Origin: Terrabacter terrigena
Lineage (GTDB): Bacteria > Actinomycetota > Actinomycetes > Actinomycetales > Dermatophilaceae
Length of the DNA stretch: 64,000 nt
Assembly (NCBI RefSeq): GCF_042676085.1
Contig: NZ_JBHTKH010000003.1
Coordinates: 283,474-347,473 of the forward strand
Direction of reading: 5' to 3'
Shown here: positions 41,566 to 50,093 of the stretch, piece by piece
How positions within the stretch are numbered: position 1 is the first letter of the stretch
Layout: the number at the start of each line of letters is the position of its first letter
Translations under genes and position numbers: made by a program
The notes under the pieces: generated by a model
The model's input: only the letters and a program-made list of their open reading frames with translations
What the model was told of the DNA's origin: nothing
Database searches by the model: none

Positions 41566-42632
41566 TCATCGCCGCATCGAGCTACCCGATCGTCGAGCCG
41601 TTCGCCGGCGGGCTGGAGTCGCTGACGTGGCACCTCGCCAGAGGCCTGCGCGAACGTGACGTCGACGTGACGGTCTTCGCCGCCCCGGGTAGCGATCCCG
41701 GACTGGACGTCACGTACCTGGACGTCCCGCCCCTATGGCTCAGCCAGGTCGCACGAACCGACGTCGCGATGGTGCCGGAGGCGTGGCTCCGCACGCACCA
41801 CGCGTACCTCCAGCTGATGCTGTCCCTGAGGCACCGCGGCGACGTGGACATCGTCCACAACAACAGCCTCCACCACCTGCCCGTGGCCATGGCCGACTCG
41901 CTGCCCATGCCCGTCCTCACGACCCTGCACACGCCACCGACACCGTGGCTCGAGCCCGCCGTCGACATCGCGACGCCGAGGAACGGGCGCACCCAGAACC
42001 ACTTCGCGGCAGTGAGCTCGCACACCGCGCGCTCGTGGTCGCACGTCACGCGGGCCCGGGTGGTCCACAACGGGATCGACGTGCGCCGCTGGACGCCGGG
42101 CGACGGCGGCACCGACCTCGCCTGGGCGGGCCGCATCGTGCCCGAGAAGGCCCCGCACCGGGCTGTTGCGATGGCCCGGTCGGCCGGTCGCCGTCTGCGG
42201 ATCGCGGGCCCTGTCGGGGACCGTGCCTACTTCGAGGCGCGCATCGCCCCGCTGCTCGGTCCGGACGTCGAGTACCTGGGACACCTTGCCACGCACGAGC
42301 TCGTCACCCTGTTCGGGTCGAGTGCTGTCACCCTCGTGACCCCCGAGTGGGACGAGCCCTACGGCCTCGTCGCTGCTGAGTCCCTCTCCTGCGGAACGCC
42401 GGTCGTCGCCCTGAACCGTGGAGGGCTCGGCGAGTTCGTGCACCCGGGTGTGGGCGTGCTGCTGCCGCCGGGGGTCTCCGACCAGAGCGCTGCCCAGGCC
42501 GTCGAACGCGCCGCGGGCCTCGACCGCGCCATGTGCCGCGCCCACGCGGAGGCCAGCTGCTCCGTGAGCCGGATGGTCGACGACTACCTCAGCGTCTACC
42601 GCTCGCTCATCCCGCAGGTGGGGGCCGCGTGA
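41553..42632 (+). CDS. GT4-family glycosyltransferase
   Basis: 359 aa from GTG 41553. GT-B fold: the N-terminal HVVIIAASSYPIVEPFAGGLESLTWHLARGL (typical GGxE acceptor motif of GT4), AVSSHTARSW and HNGIDVRRW in the linker, WAGRIVPEKAPHRAV at the nucleotide-binding strand, and the ExxPYGLVAAESLSCGTPVVALNRGG motif that contacts the sugar nucleotide. No membrane span. It overlaps the previous gene by 13 nt and the next by 4 nt (GTGA). The sugar donor and acceptor are unknown. Confidence 0.9.
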   Translation: MHVVIIAASSYPIVEPFAGGLESLTWHLARGLRERDVDVTVFAAPGSDPGLDVTYLDVPPLWLSQVARTDVAMVPEAWLRTHHAYLQLMLSLRHRGDVDIVHNNSLHHLPVAMADSLPMPVLTTLHTPPTPWLEPAVDIATPRNGRTQNHFAAVSSHTARSWSHVTRARVVHNGIDVRRWTPGDGGTDLAWAGRIVPEKAPHRAVAMARSAGRRLRIAGPVGDRAYFEARIAPLLGPDVEYLGHLATHELVTLFGSSAVTLVTPEWDEPYGLVAAESLSCGTPVVALNRGGLGEFVHPGVGVLLPPGVSDQSAAQAVERAAGLDRAMCRAHAEASCSVSRMVDDYLSVYRSLIPQVGAA

Positions 42633-43696
42633 TCGGCTACTACGTCCACCACCACGGCATCGGACACCTCATGAGGTTCCTCGCCATCTCCCGCGAGCTG
42701 CGGTCCCCCGTCACCGGACTCGGGTCGATGCCAGGGCCCGCCGGCTGGCACGGCCCATGGGTGCGTCTCGAACGCGACGACGCCGCGGATCCGACGGACA
42801 TCGCGGCGCGCGACGTCACGGCGCACGGGACCCTGCACTGGGCGCCCCTCCACGACGCGGGCCTCGCCGGGCGCACGGCGCAGCTCACGGCGTGGCTCGC
42901 CGAGGCGCGGCCCTCGCTCGTCGTCGTCGACGTCTCGGTCGAGGTCACCGCGCTCACCCGCCTGGCGGGTGTTCCAGTCGTCGTCGTGGCGATGCCCGGG
43001 GTCCGGTCGGACCGGGCCCACCGGCTCGCGTACGACATGGCCCACGCACTCCTCGCGCCGTGGCCGGCGGGGGCACACACGACGGGGTGGCCGGACGAGT
43101 GGCGCCGAAAGCTCTGGGCCGTCGGCGGCATCTCCCGCTTCGACGCGCGCGTCCCACCCGACGGCACAACGGCACCGACCTCCACGCGGCGTACCGAGCC
43201 GCTCAGGGTCCTGCTCGTCTGGGGTGCCGGCGGCACGGACGTGGGCGCCTCCGACGTCGCCGCCGCGCGAGCAGCGACCCCGGGCTGGGAGTGGGTCGAA
43301 TGCAGCCCGCGGTCGCCCTCCCCCGACCTCTGGGCCGATCTGCGCTCTGCCGACGTCGTGGTCACGCACGCCGGTCAAGGAGCCGTGGCCGACGTGGCGG
43401 CCGCACGTCGACCGGCGGTCGTCGTGCCCCAGCAGAGGCCGTTCGACGAGCAGGGAGCCACCGCAGCGGCGGTCGAGCGCCTCGGTGCCGGCGTCGGGCT
43501 GCGCCGGTGGCCCAGCGACCCCAGCGACTGGCCCGGACTGCTGCACCGTGCCCTCGCCACCGGTGGTCACGGATGGGCGCAGTGGTCCTCCGGCCACGGG
43601 GCCGCCGCGGCGGCAGGCAGGCTCGATGCGCTCGCCGGCACCAGACGTGACGCCCCGACCGACCCGACACAGGTCCCGACACGGGTCCCGTCGTGA
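42629..43696 (+). CDS. GT-B glycosyltransferase, MurG/GT28-like
   Basis: 355 aa from GTG 42629, overlapping the previous stop. It starts VIGYYVHHHGIGHLMRFLAI, the acceptor-side motif of GT28/UGT-like enzymes (HHGxGHxxR). The C-terminal half has VVVTHAGQGAVADVAAARRPAVVVPQQRPFDEQG, the MurG-like donor-binding motif with the THxGxG turn. Probably soluble or peripheral. In this cluster it would add one sugar of a short glycan or glycolipid; no acceptor is identified. Confidence 0.88.
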   Translation: MIGYYVHHHGIGHLMRFLAISRELRSPVTGLGSMPGPAGWHGPWVRLERDDAADPTDIAARDVTAHGTLHWAPLHDAGLAGRTAQLTAWLAEARPSLVVVDVSVEVTALTRLAGVPVVVVAMPGVRSDRAHRLAYDMAHALLAPWPAGAHTTGWPDEWRRKLWAVGGISRFDARVPPDGTTAPTSTRRTEPLRVLLVWGAGGTDVGASDVAAARAATPGWEWVECSPRSPSPDLWADLRSADVVVTHAGQGAVADVAAARRPAVVVPQQRPFDEQGATAAAVERLGAGVGLRRWPSDPSDWPGLLHRALATGGHGWAQWSSGHGAAAAAGRLDALAGTRRDAPTDPTQVPTRVPS

Positions 43697-44559
43697 GCCC
43701 CGGACGCGTGGCCGTCGTGTCCATCGCGCACGGCAGGCACGACCACCTGTCCGGGCTGCTGTGTGGCCTCGCATCGCAGACCCGAGCGCCCGACCTGCTC
43801 GTCGTCGTTGCCATGGACGACGGCGACGTCGAGGCGGCGGTGCGGGCGGACTCCTGGCCCGGCTCGCGCCCGGAGGCCCTGGTCCCGTCGGTCGGCCGCG
43901 TCGACGGGCGGCTTCCGCTGGCCGCCGCGCGCAACCTCGGTGTGGCCACAGCGGTCGACGCGGGGGCTGACAGGCTCGTCGTGCTGGACGTCGACTGCAT
44001 CCCGTCATCGCGTCTCGTCGAGCGGTACTGCGCGGTCATGGCGGGCGCGGGCGGCAGCCGACCCCACGTCTGGGCGGGCGAGGTCGCGTACCTGCCACCG
44101 GCACCGGCGAACGGTGACTACCGGGAGCTCGATCTCGATGCGCTGGCGGCGCCCCACCCCGCACGCCCCGTGCTCGCCCCGGAGGAGGTACGCCCGGCCG
44201 ACGACCTCCGTCTCTTCTGGTCCCTCTCGTTCGCGACGACCGCGCGCACGTGGGCGGAGACCGGCGGCTTCGACGAGGCCTACGTCGGCTACGGCGGCGA
44301 GGACACCGACTTCGGCCAGCGACTGGCACGTCACGGTGGCGCCATGACCTGGGTGGGTGGCGCACGCGCCTACCACCAGCACCACCCGACGTCCGACCCG
44401 CCCACACAGCACGTCGACGACATCGTCGCGAACGCGAACCGCTTCGCTGCACGCTGGGGCTGGTGGCCCATGGAGGGCTGGCTCGAGGCTTTCGAACGGC
44501 TGGGCCTCGCGCACAGGGGACACGACGGCTCCTGGCGTGTGGCGACGGATTCTGCATGA
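43693..44559 (+). CDS. GT2-family glycosyltransferase
   Basis: 288 aa from GTG 43693, overlapping the previous stop. GT-A fold: VAVVSIAHGRHDHLSGLL at strand 1, AAARNLGVATAVDAGADRLVVLDVDCIP with the DxD motif (DVDC), and GGFDEAYVGYGGEDTDFGQRL with the catalytic ED near residue 200. HQHHPTSDPP near the end is a family metal or donor contact. Relatives transfer galactose or related sugars. Last gene of the four-gene set, 40 nt before the convergent FUSC gene. Confidence 0.9.
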   Translation: MSPGRVAVVSIAHGRHDHLSGLLCGLASQTRAPDLLVVVAMDDGDVEAAVRADSWPGSRPEALVPSVGRVDGRLPLAAARNLGVATAVDAGADRLVVLDVDCIPSSRLVERYCAVMAGAGGSRPHVWAGEVAYLPPAPANGDYRELDLDALAAPHPARPVLAPEEVRPADDLRLFWSLSFATTARTWAETGGFDEAYVGYGGEDTDFGQRLARHGGAMTWVGGARAYHQHHPTSDPPTQHVDDIVANANRFAARWGWWPMEGWLEAFERLGLAHRGHDGSWRVATDSA

Positions 44560-44598
44560 GCCGCAACACGCGGAGGACCCCGTGCCGGTGACGGCCGG

Positions 44599-45792
44599 CT
44601 AGGACGTCCGGCGTCGCCTTCGACCCGACGTCCGCGCGACCCGCAGCGGTCCGGAGTCCGTGGGCACCGTGGCCACGTCGTAGGAGGCCTGCAGCTCGCG
44701 TACGGCCCTCGTGGAGTCGCTGATGAGCGACCCGTAGACCGGCCACGCCTCAGGATCAGCCAGGGGGGTGGTGCGAACCTCCTCACGCAGCTCCTCGAGC
44801 ACCTTCAAGGCCCGACGTGTGGCGTCACCGAACCTGGCGTCGGCCGTCTCGCCGTGAAGGCCCAGCTGTTCGACGGCGTCCGCCATGTCGGCGAGGGCAT
44901 CGGCATAGCGGTGCAGGAAGGTCGGCGAGGGCGCCGGCTGCTGGTGGGCGTCGTCGCCCGCGTCGACCAGGGTGCGGGCGATGCCGGTGACCTGCCACAG
45001 CATCCGGCGCAGTGCGTTGACCGTGTGCTCGTAGCCCTCCCAGTCGACGTCGGCCGGTCGAAGGTTGTCACGGGGGTTCAGGCGGGTGCTCTCGCGCCCG
45101 GTGTGGATGTCCTCGATGACGAGGGGCGCGCGGTCGGCGATCGCATCGCCACGCCGGTACCACGCCTGCGCGCTGTCGTGGTTCCACTCACCGCGCAGCC
45201 CGTCGGCCATCTCCGTGAGGAGGTCATGGACCTGTCGGGCCAGGGCGGCCACGCGCTGACGAGGCTTGGTCAGGTGCAGGGGCGCGAAGACGATCGCGTT
45301 GACCGCCACCCCGATGAGGCCGCCCGCGATGGTCTCCACGATCGTGAGGTAGGTGAACTGCTCGTCTGTCCCGTTCACGGTGATGAACGAGAGCAGGACC
45401 ATGGCGGGCACCTGGATGCCGTGATCGCCCAGCCGGCCCCAGCGCCCGATGACCAGGGCGACGAGCAGCACCGCGAGCATCGACCACCAGGTGATGCCGA
45501 CCAGGAGTGCCACCACCCACGCCACCCCGAGACCGAGCACGACCGCCGCGATGCGCTGCACGCTCGCGGCCAGGGAACGCACCATGGTCCGGTCGACCAC
45601 GAGCAACGCCGCCATCGGCGCGTAGAACGGCACCGAGCTGTGCAGCACGTGCAGCGCGAACTGCCAGGCCACGACTGCCGCGACGGCGGCCTTGAACAGC
45701 AGCAGCAGCGCGTCGCGCTCCGGGCCGGGCTGACGCAGCGCCCGTCCCAGCGCGTGCAGTCGCGTCGTCGTGTCGTCTCGCCAGGTGTTCAC
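44599..45792 (-). CDS. FUSC-family membrane protein
   Basis: 397 aa from GTG 45792 (AAGGAG site). Six N-terminal membrane spans, beginning LLLFKAAVAAVVAWQFALHVL, then FYAPMAALLVVDRTMVRSLAAS with VQRIAAVVLGLGVAWVVALL, the hallmark of aromatic acid exporter/fusaric acid resistance-like proteins. A long helical cytoplasmic C-terminus (about 185-380) has an alternation of Arg and Glu. Unlike AaeB it has one half only, so it may function as a homodimer. It lies between the glycosyltransferases and a divergent GAF-ANTAR gene. Substrate unknown. Confidence 0.88.
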   Translation of the reverse strand: MNTWRDDTTTRLHALGRALRQPGPERDALLLLFKAAVAAVVAWQFALHVLHSSVPFYAPMAALLVVDRTMVRSLAASVQRIAAVVLGLGVAWVVALLVGITWWSMLAVLLVALVIGRWGRLGDHGIQVPAMVLLSFITVNGTDEQFTYLTIVETIAGGLIGVAVNAIVFAPLHLTKPRQRVAALARQVHDLLTEMADGLRGEWNHDSAQAWYRRGDAIADRAPLVIEDIHTGRESTRLNPRDNLRPADVDWEGYEHTVNALRRMLWQVTGIARTLVDAGDDAHQQPAPSPTFLHRYADALADMADAVEQLGLHGETADARFGDATRRALKVLEELREEVRTTPLADPEAWPVYGSLISDSTRAVRELQASYDVATVPTDSGPLRVARTSGRRRRRTS

Positions 45793-46005
45793 GGTCAGCT
45801 CCTTCGCGAGCGGGGTGAGGGATCCCCGCTCCGGTGGCACGTACCCGGGCGGCGGGGCTGCCCCACGACCGTGAAGGCCGAGGATGCAGCTGGCTCGCCG
45901 GACGAGCAGTCCCTGATTGCCGACCGGCCCGGGCGCCGGGATGCGCCCGGAGCGCGTCGACCTGGGATCGCCCCGTCGGCCGTGCCCGGGTGAGATGATG
46001 CTCGC

Positions 46006-46749
46006 ATGACCGACCTGACCTCGCCGTCGGCCTACGAGTTCGCCTCCCTCGCGCGGAGTCTCATAGAAGCGCAGGGGTTCGCGCCCACGCTCCGGCAGAT
46101 CGTGGACAGCGCTGTCGACCTGGTTCCCTGCCAGTGGGCGGCGGTCGCCGTCAGTCCCCACCTGGGCAACCATCCCGCGAGACACTCGACCAGCTCCGAC
46201 GAGGATCTCGGGGCGATCGTCGCACGCATCGCCGGTCAGGCCGGCGACAGCCCCGGGATCTCCGCGTTCTCGAGTGGCGGCACGGTGCACTGCCCCGACC
46301 TGGCCCTGGAGGAGCAGTACGCCGCGTACCGGGACGGGATGCTGAGCGAGACACCCGTCCGGTCCGTGCTCTCGATCGCGATCCGCGTCCACGACACGAC
46401 CGTCGGCGTGCTGACGATGTATGCCGCTCAGCCCGGCGCGTTCGACGGCGCGGCGCTCGAGCGGGCACACCTGCTCACCGAGCACGCCGCCCTGGCCATC
46501 GCGACCGAGATCAGCGGCGACCGTGCCGACAACCTCGAGGTGGCGCTGCGCAACAGCCGCACCATCGGTGCGGCCATCGGCATCCTCACCGAGCGTCTGC
46601 GCATCCCACCGGGTCAGGCCCTCGAGCGCCTGCGCGCAGCCAGCCAGCAGGGCAACCGCAAGATCAGCGACCTCGCGACCGAGCTGGTCGAGACCGGCAC
46701 CCTCGCCGGTCCACTTGCGGACCTGCTCGCAGGGCCCGCAGGGCCCTGA
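46006..46749 (+). CDS. GAF and ANTAR domain transcription antiterminator (2)
   Basis: 247 aa. A GAF domain (about 28-165: QIVDSAVDLVPCQWAAVAVS, then SVLSIAIRVHDTTVGVLTMYA) and an ANTAR domain (about 175-235: NSRTIGAAIGILTERLRIPPGQA and LRAASQQGNRKISDLATELVE). It shares its layout with the protein at 39579-40307 but the two differ widely in sequence. ATG 46006. It is divergent from the FUSC gene, whose upstream region it shares. Confidence 0.88.
   Translation: MTDLTSPSAYEFASLARSLIEAQGFAPTLRQIVDSAVDLVPCQWAAVAVSPHLGNHPARHSTSSDEDLGAIVARIAGQAGDSPGISAFSSGGTVHCPDLALEEQYAAYRDGMLSETPVRSVLSIAIRVHDTTVGVLTMYAAQPGAFDGAALERAHLLTEHAALAIATEISGDRADNLEVALRNSRTIGAAIGILTERLRIPPGQALERLRAASQQGNRKISDLATELVETGTLAGPLADLLAGPAGP
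46730..46748 (+). terminator. Hairpin overlapping the GAF-ANTAR stop codon
   Basis: A perfect 8-bp stem (46730-46737 with 46741-46748, CAGGGCCC) with a 3-nt loop spans the last codons and the stop codon. Weak terminator candidate. The following spacer up to 47028 shows nothing further. Confidence 0.35.
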
Positions 46750-47028
46750 GCTGGAGCTGCTTGCGGACGCCCGCCTCGTGCGGAACCGACGGACCGCCAC
46801 GAGGTCGCCTGCAGTTCCGCGTCACGAGTGGGGGTCCACCGTCGTGGCGGTCCGTCGGCCGCCACACTCACCCAGCGCGACCGCAAGCCCAGGGCAGCCG
46901 CCGCTGCCCAGCGCGCAGCACCGTCGCCCAAGCCCCGGGCGCCATCGTGACAGCGCCACCGCGACCGCGCCCTTCCCGCCCCGGGCCACGCGGCATACGG
47001 TCGTGTCCTCCCCACTCAAGGAGTCCTC

Positions 47029-48459
47029 GTGTCTGACCTCGCCACCATCGGTGTGACCGGCCTCGCCGTCATGGGCAGCAACCTCGCCCGCAACCTCGCC
47101 CGCCACGGCCACACCGTCGCCCTCCACAACCGCAGCTGGGTCAAGACCCAGGTGCTCGTCGAGGAGCACGGGTCGGAGGGCACTTTCGTGCCCTCCGAGT
47201 CGACGGCCGACTTCGTCGCCTCGCTCGAGCGACCGAGGCGGATCATCGTCATGGTCAAGGCAGGAGGACCCACCGACGCCGTCATCGACGAGCTCGTCCC
47301 CCTGCTCGAGGAGGGCGACATCGTCGTCGACGGCGGGAACGCCCACTTCGAGGACACCCGCCGCCGTGAGGCGAGCCTGCGCGAGAAGGGGCTGCACTTC
47401 GTCGGCACCGGCATCTCGGGCGGTGAGGTCGGTGCGCTCGAGGGTCCGTCGATCATGCCGGGCGGGTCGCGGAAGTCGTATGCCGCCCTGGGACCGATCC
47501 TCGAGTCGATCGCCGCCCAGGTCGACGGCGAGCCCTGTTGCGCCTGGATGGGTCCCGATGGCGCCGGACACTTCGTGAAGATGGTCCACAACGGCATCGA
47601 GTACGCCGACATGCAGTTCATCGCCGAGGCCTACGACGTGCTGTCGGCTGCCCGTCTCACGGCCGGCGAGATCGCCGACGTCTTCCGCGAGTGGAACACC
47701 GGTGAGCTCGACTCCTTCCTCATCGAGATCACCGCGGACGTGCTGTCGCAGGTCGACGCCGCCACCGGCCGCCCGCTCGTCGAGCTCATCACCGACGCGG
47801 CCGAGCAGAAGGGCACCGGCCGCTGGACCGTGCAGACCGCGCTCGAGCTCGGCGTCCCGGTGTCGACGATCGCCGAGTCGGTCTTCGCTCGCTCCGCCTC
47901 CGGCGACTCGGCCGTGCGCGACGCAGCCAGAGGCACCCTCACGGGCCCGAATCGTGCTGTCTCCGTTCATGATCGCCGACAGCTGATCGACGACGTACGC
48001 GACGCTCTCTGGTCGTCCAAGGTGGTCGCGTACGCCCAGGGCCTCGACCAGATCCGGAAGGCGAGCGAGGAGTTCGGCTGGGACGTCGACATCGCCACGG
48101 TCGCGAGGATCTGGCGTGGTGGCTGCATCATCCGCGCCCGCCTGCTCGCCCAGATCAGCGACGAGTACGCCGCCGGCGGGCTGCGCACGCTCCTCGTCGC
48201 ACCGAGCATCGCGAAGGGCCTGGCCGGCCGGCAGGACCCCTGGCGTCGCGTCGTGGCCCTCGCCACCACCGCCGGCGTGCCGGTGCCCGGCTTCTCGAGC
48301 GCGCTCGGCTACTACGACACCGTGCGGGCCGAGCGGCTCCCGGCCGCGCTGGTCCAGGGGCTGCGCGACAACTTCGGCGCCCACACCTACGGCCGCATCG
48401 ACCGCGCCGGAGCCTTCCACACGCTGTGGTCGGGCGACCGGAGCGAGGTCGAGGCGTGA
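47029..48459 (+). CDS. gnd: 6-phosphogluconate dehydrogenase, decarboxylating
   Basis: Oxidises 6-phosphogluconate to ribulose-5-phosphate and CO2 with NADP+, in the pentose phosphate pathway. 476 aa, the normal long (E. coli-like) form. NADP-binding GLAVMGSNLARNLARHGH (residues 11-28) with a basic follow-up (HNRSW), VDGGNAHFEDT, the substrate motif GISGGEVGALEGPSIMPGG, catalytic K184 and E191 in HFVKMVHNGIEYADMQ, and RIWRGGCIIRA near the C-terminus. GTG 47029 follows CAAGGAGTCCTC. Ten nt before larE. Confidence 0.95.
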   Translation: MSDLATIGVTGLAVMGSNLARNLARHGHTVALHNRSWVKTQVLVEEHGSEGTFVPSESTADFVASLERPRRIIVMVKAGGPTDAVIDELVPLLEEGDIVVDGGNAHFEDTRRREASLREKGLHFVGTGISGGEVGALEGPSIMPGGSRKSYAALGPILESIAAQVDGEPCCAWMGPDGAGHFVKMVHNGIEYADMQFIAEAYDVLSAARLTAGEIADVFREWNTGELDSFLIEITADVLSQVDAATGRPLVELITDAAEQKGTGRWTVQTALELGVPVSTIAESVFARSASGDSAVRDAARGTLTGPNRAVSVHDRRQLIDDVRDALWSSKVVAYAQGLDQIRKASEEFGWDVDIATVARIWRGGCIIRARLLAQISDEYAAGGLRTLLVAPSIAKGLAGRQDPWRRVVALATTAGVPVPGFSSALGYYDTVRAERLPAALVQGLRDNFGAHTYGRIDRAGAFHTLWSGDRSEVEA

Positions 48460-48469
48460 GGTGGGGGTC

Positions 48470-49366
48470 ATGACGACCCGCGTGACCGTGACGGACGACG
48501 ACGGCGCCGACCTTCCGAGCGACCTCGCCCCGTTGTCGGCCCGCGTGGCCCACGCACTCCGAGCCGGTATGCCGTCCGACCCGGTCGGGCGCGTCGGAGT
48601 GGCCTTCTCCGGTGGTGTCGACTCGAGCCTGCTGCTCGCTCTCGCGGCACGGACCCTCGGTGTCGACCAGGTCGTCGCGGTGCTCGGTGTCTCCCCCAGC
48701 CTGGCAGCCGACGAGCGGCGCGGGGCCCACGACGTGGCGGCCCACCTCGGCGTCGCGCTGGTCGAGGTGAGCACCCACGAGGGCGACAACCCCGCCTACC
48801 GCCGCAACGGCCCCGACCGCTGCTTCCACTGCAAGGACGAGCTCTTCACGCGGATCTCCGACGAGGTGGCGGGCCGGCACGGGCTCGTCGCGGTGGCGTA
48901 CGGCGAGAACGCCGACGACGCGCGCAGGCCCGATCGTCCCGGGGCCCGCGCCGCGACGAACCACCGGGTGCTCCGTCCGCTCGCCGACGCCGGCCTGACG
49001 AAGGCCGAGGTGCGGTCGCTCGCGCGGGCCCTGGGTCTGCCGAACGCCGACAAGCCCGCGGCGCCGTGCCTGGCCTCGCGCATCCCACACTTCACCGAGG
49101 TCGACGCCACTCGCCTTGCACAGGTCGAGGCGGCCGAACATGCCCTGCGCGCAATGGGTTTCGTCGACAGCCGGGTCAGACATCACGGCGACGTGGCTCG
49201 CGTCGAGCTGCCTGCCGACGACCTGGTCCGGGCGGTGTCACCCGACGTGCGCGACCGGCTCGTGGCCGGCGTCACTGCCGCGGGCTTCCGCTTCGTCGCG
49301 CTCGACCTCGCCGGCATCCAGTCGGGTGCGTTCACGCTGCCGCTCGTCGAGGTGACCCGTGGCTGA
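48470..49366 (+). CDS. larE: ATP-dependent sacrificial sulfur transferase LarE
   Basis: 298 aa. It converts the carboxylates of the pyridinium bis-carboxylate mononucleotide to thiocarboxylates for the nickel-pincer nucleotide (NPN) cofactor, donating sulfur from its own Cys or from an iron-sulfur cluster. The PP-loop VAFSGGVDSSLLLALA (residues about 45-60) activates the substrate with ATP. DRCFHCKDELF is conserved, and the Cys in AAPCLASRIP corresponds to the sulfur-donating cysteine of characterised LarE. ATG 48470 is preceded by a GAGGTGGGGG site. Downstream larB overlaps by 8 nt. Confidence 0.93.
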   Translation: MTTRVTVTDDDGADLPSDLAPLSARVAHALRAGMPSDPVGRVGVAFSGGVDSSLLLALAARTLGVDQVVAVLGVSPSLAADERRGAHDVAAHLGVALVEVSTHEGDNPAYRRNGPDRCFHCKDELFTRISDEVAGRHGLVAVAYGENADDARRPDRPGARAATNHRVLRPLADAGLTKAEVRSLARALGLPNADKPAAPCLASRIPHFTEVDATRLAQVEAAEHALRAMGFVDSRVRHHGDVARVELPADDLVRAVSPDVRDRLVAGVTAAGFRFVALDLAGIQSGAFTLPLVEVTRG

Positions 49367-50039
49367 GTCGCCGCTCGACGGTGTCGCCGAGCTCGACCTC
49401 GGCCGTGGCGCACGACGCGGCTACCCCGAGGCGGTCTACTGCGAGGGCAAGACCCCCGAGCAGGTGCGAGCCATCGCCCACCGACTTGCCGAGGCGTACG
49501 CGTCTGGCGAGACGAGCGGCACGGCCCTGTTCACCCGCGCCTCCGAGGAGCACGCGGCCGCCGTGCTGGGTGAGCTTCCCGGAGCACTGCATGACGAGAC
49601 AGCGCGCCTGGTCATCTGGCCTGCCGAACCTCCCTCTCCCACAGGCGGACTCGTCGTCGTCCTGTGCGCCGGAACGTCCGACCTGCCGGTGGCGCAGGAG
49701 GCCGCGCTCACCGCCCGGCACCTCGGCCGCCCCGTCGAGCTCGTCGTCGACGTCGGGGTCGCCGGCATCCATCGCGTGCTCGCCCGCCGCGAGCTCATCG
49801 ACCGGGCCGGGGCGCTGGTCGTCGTCGCCGGCATGGACGGTGCGCTGGCCAGCGTGGTCGCCGGCCTGGCACGGTCACCCGTCGTGGCCGTGCCGACCTC
49901 CGTGGGCTACGGCGCCGCGTTCGGCGGCATCGCTCCCCTGCTGACGATGCTGAACGCGTGCGCTCCCGGCGTCGGGGTCGTGAACATCGACAACGGCTAC
50001 GGCGGCGGTCACCTGGCCGCACAGATCGCCGCCCGCTGA
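49359..50039 (+). CDS. larB: Pyridinium-3,5-biscarboxylic acid mononucleotide synthase LarB
   Basis: 226 aa from GTG 49359, overlapping larE by 8 nt. It carboxylates and hydrolyses nicotinic acid adenine dinucleotide to the NPN precursor. The C-terminal half has the PurE-like AIR-carboxylase fold: VVLCAGTSDLPVAQEAALTARHLG, VVDVGVAGIHRVL, GALVVVAGMDGALASVVAGLA, and VVAVPTSVGYGAAFGGIAPLLTMLNACAPG with the VNIDNGYGG ending. The N-terminal D-L-GRGARRGYPEAVYCEGKT is the family signature. Directly convergent with larC 54 nt away. Confidence 0.94.
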   Translation: MAESPLDGVAELDLGRGARRGYPEAVYCEGKTPEQVRAIAHRLAEAYASGETSGTALFTRASEEHAAAVLGELPGALHDETARLVIWPAEPPSPTGGLVVVLCAGTSDLPVAQEAALTARHLGRPVELVVDVGVAGIHRVLARRELIDRAGALVVVAGMDGALASVVAGLARSPVVAVPTSVGYGAAFGGIAPLLTMLNACAPGVGVVNIDNGYGGGHLAAQIAAR

Positions 50040-50093
50040 CCCGGCGGAGCCCCACGCCCCTGCCGCGACGGGCGACCAGGGAACGACGTGACG

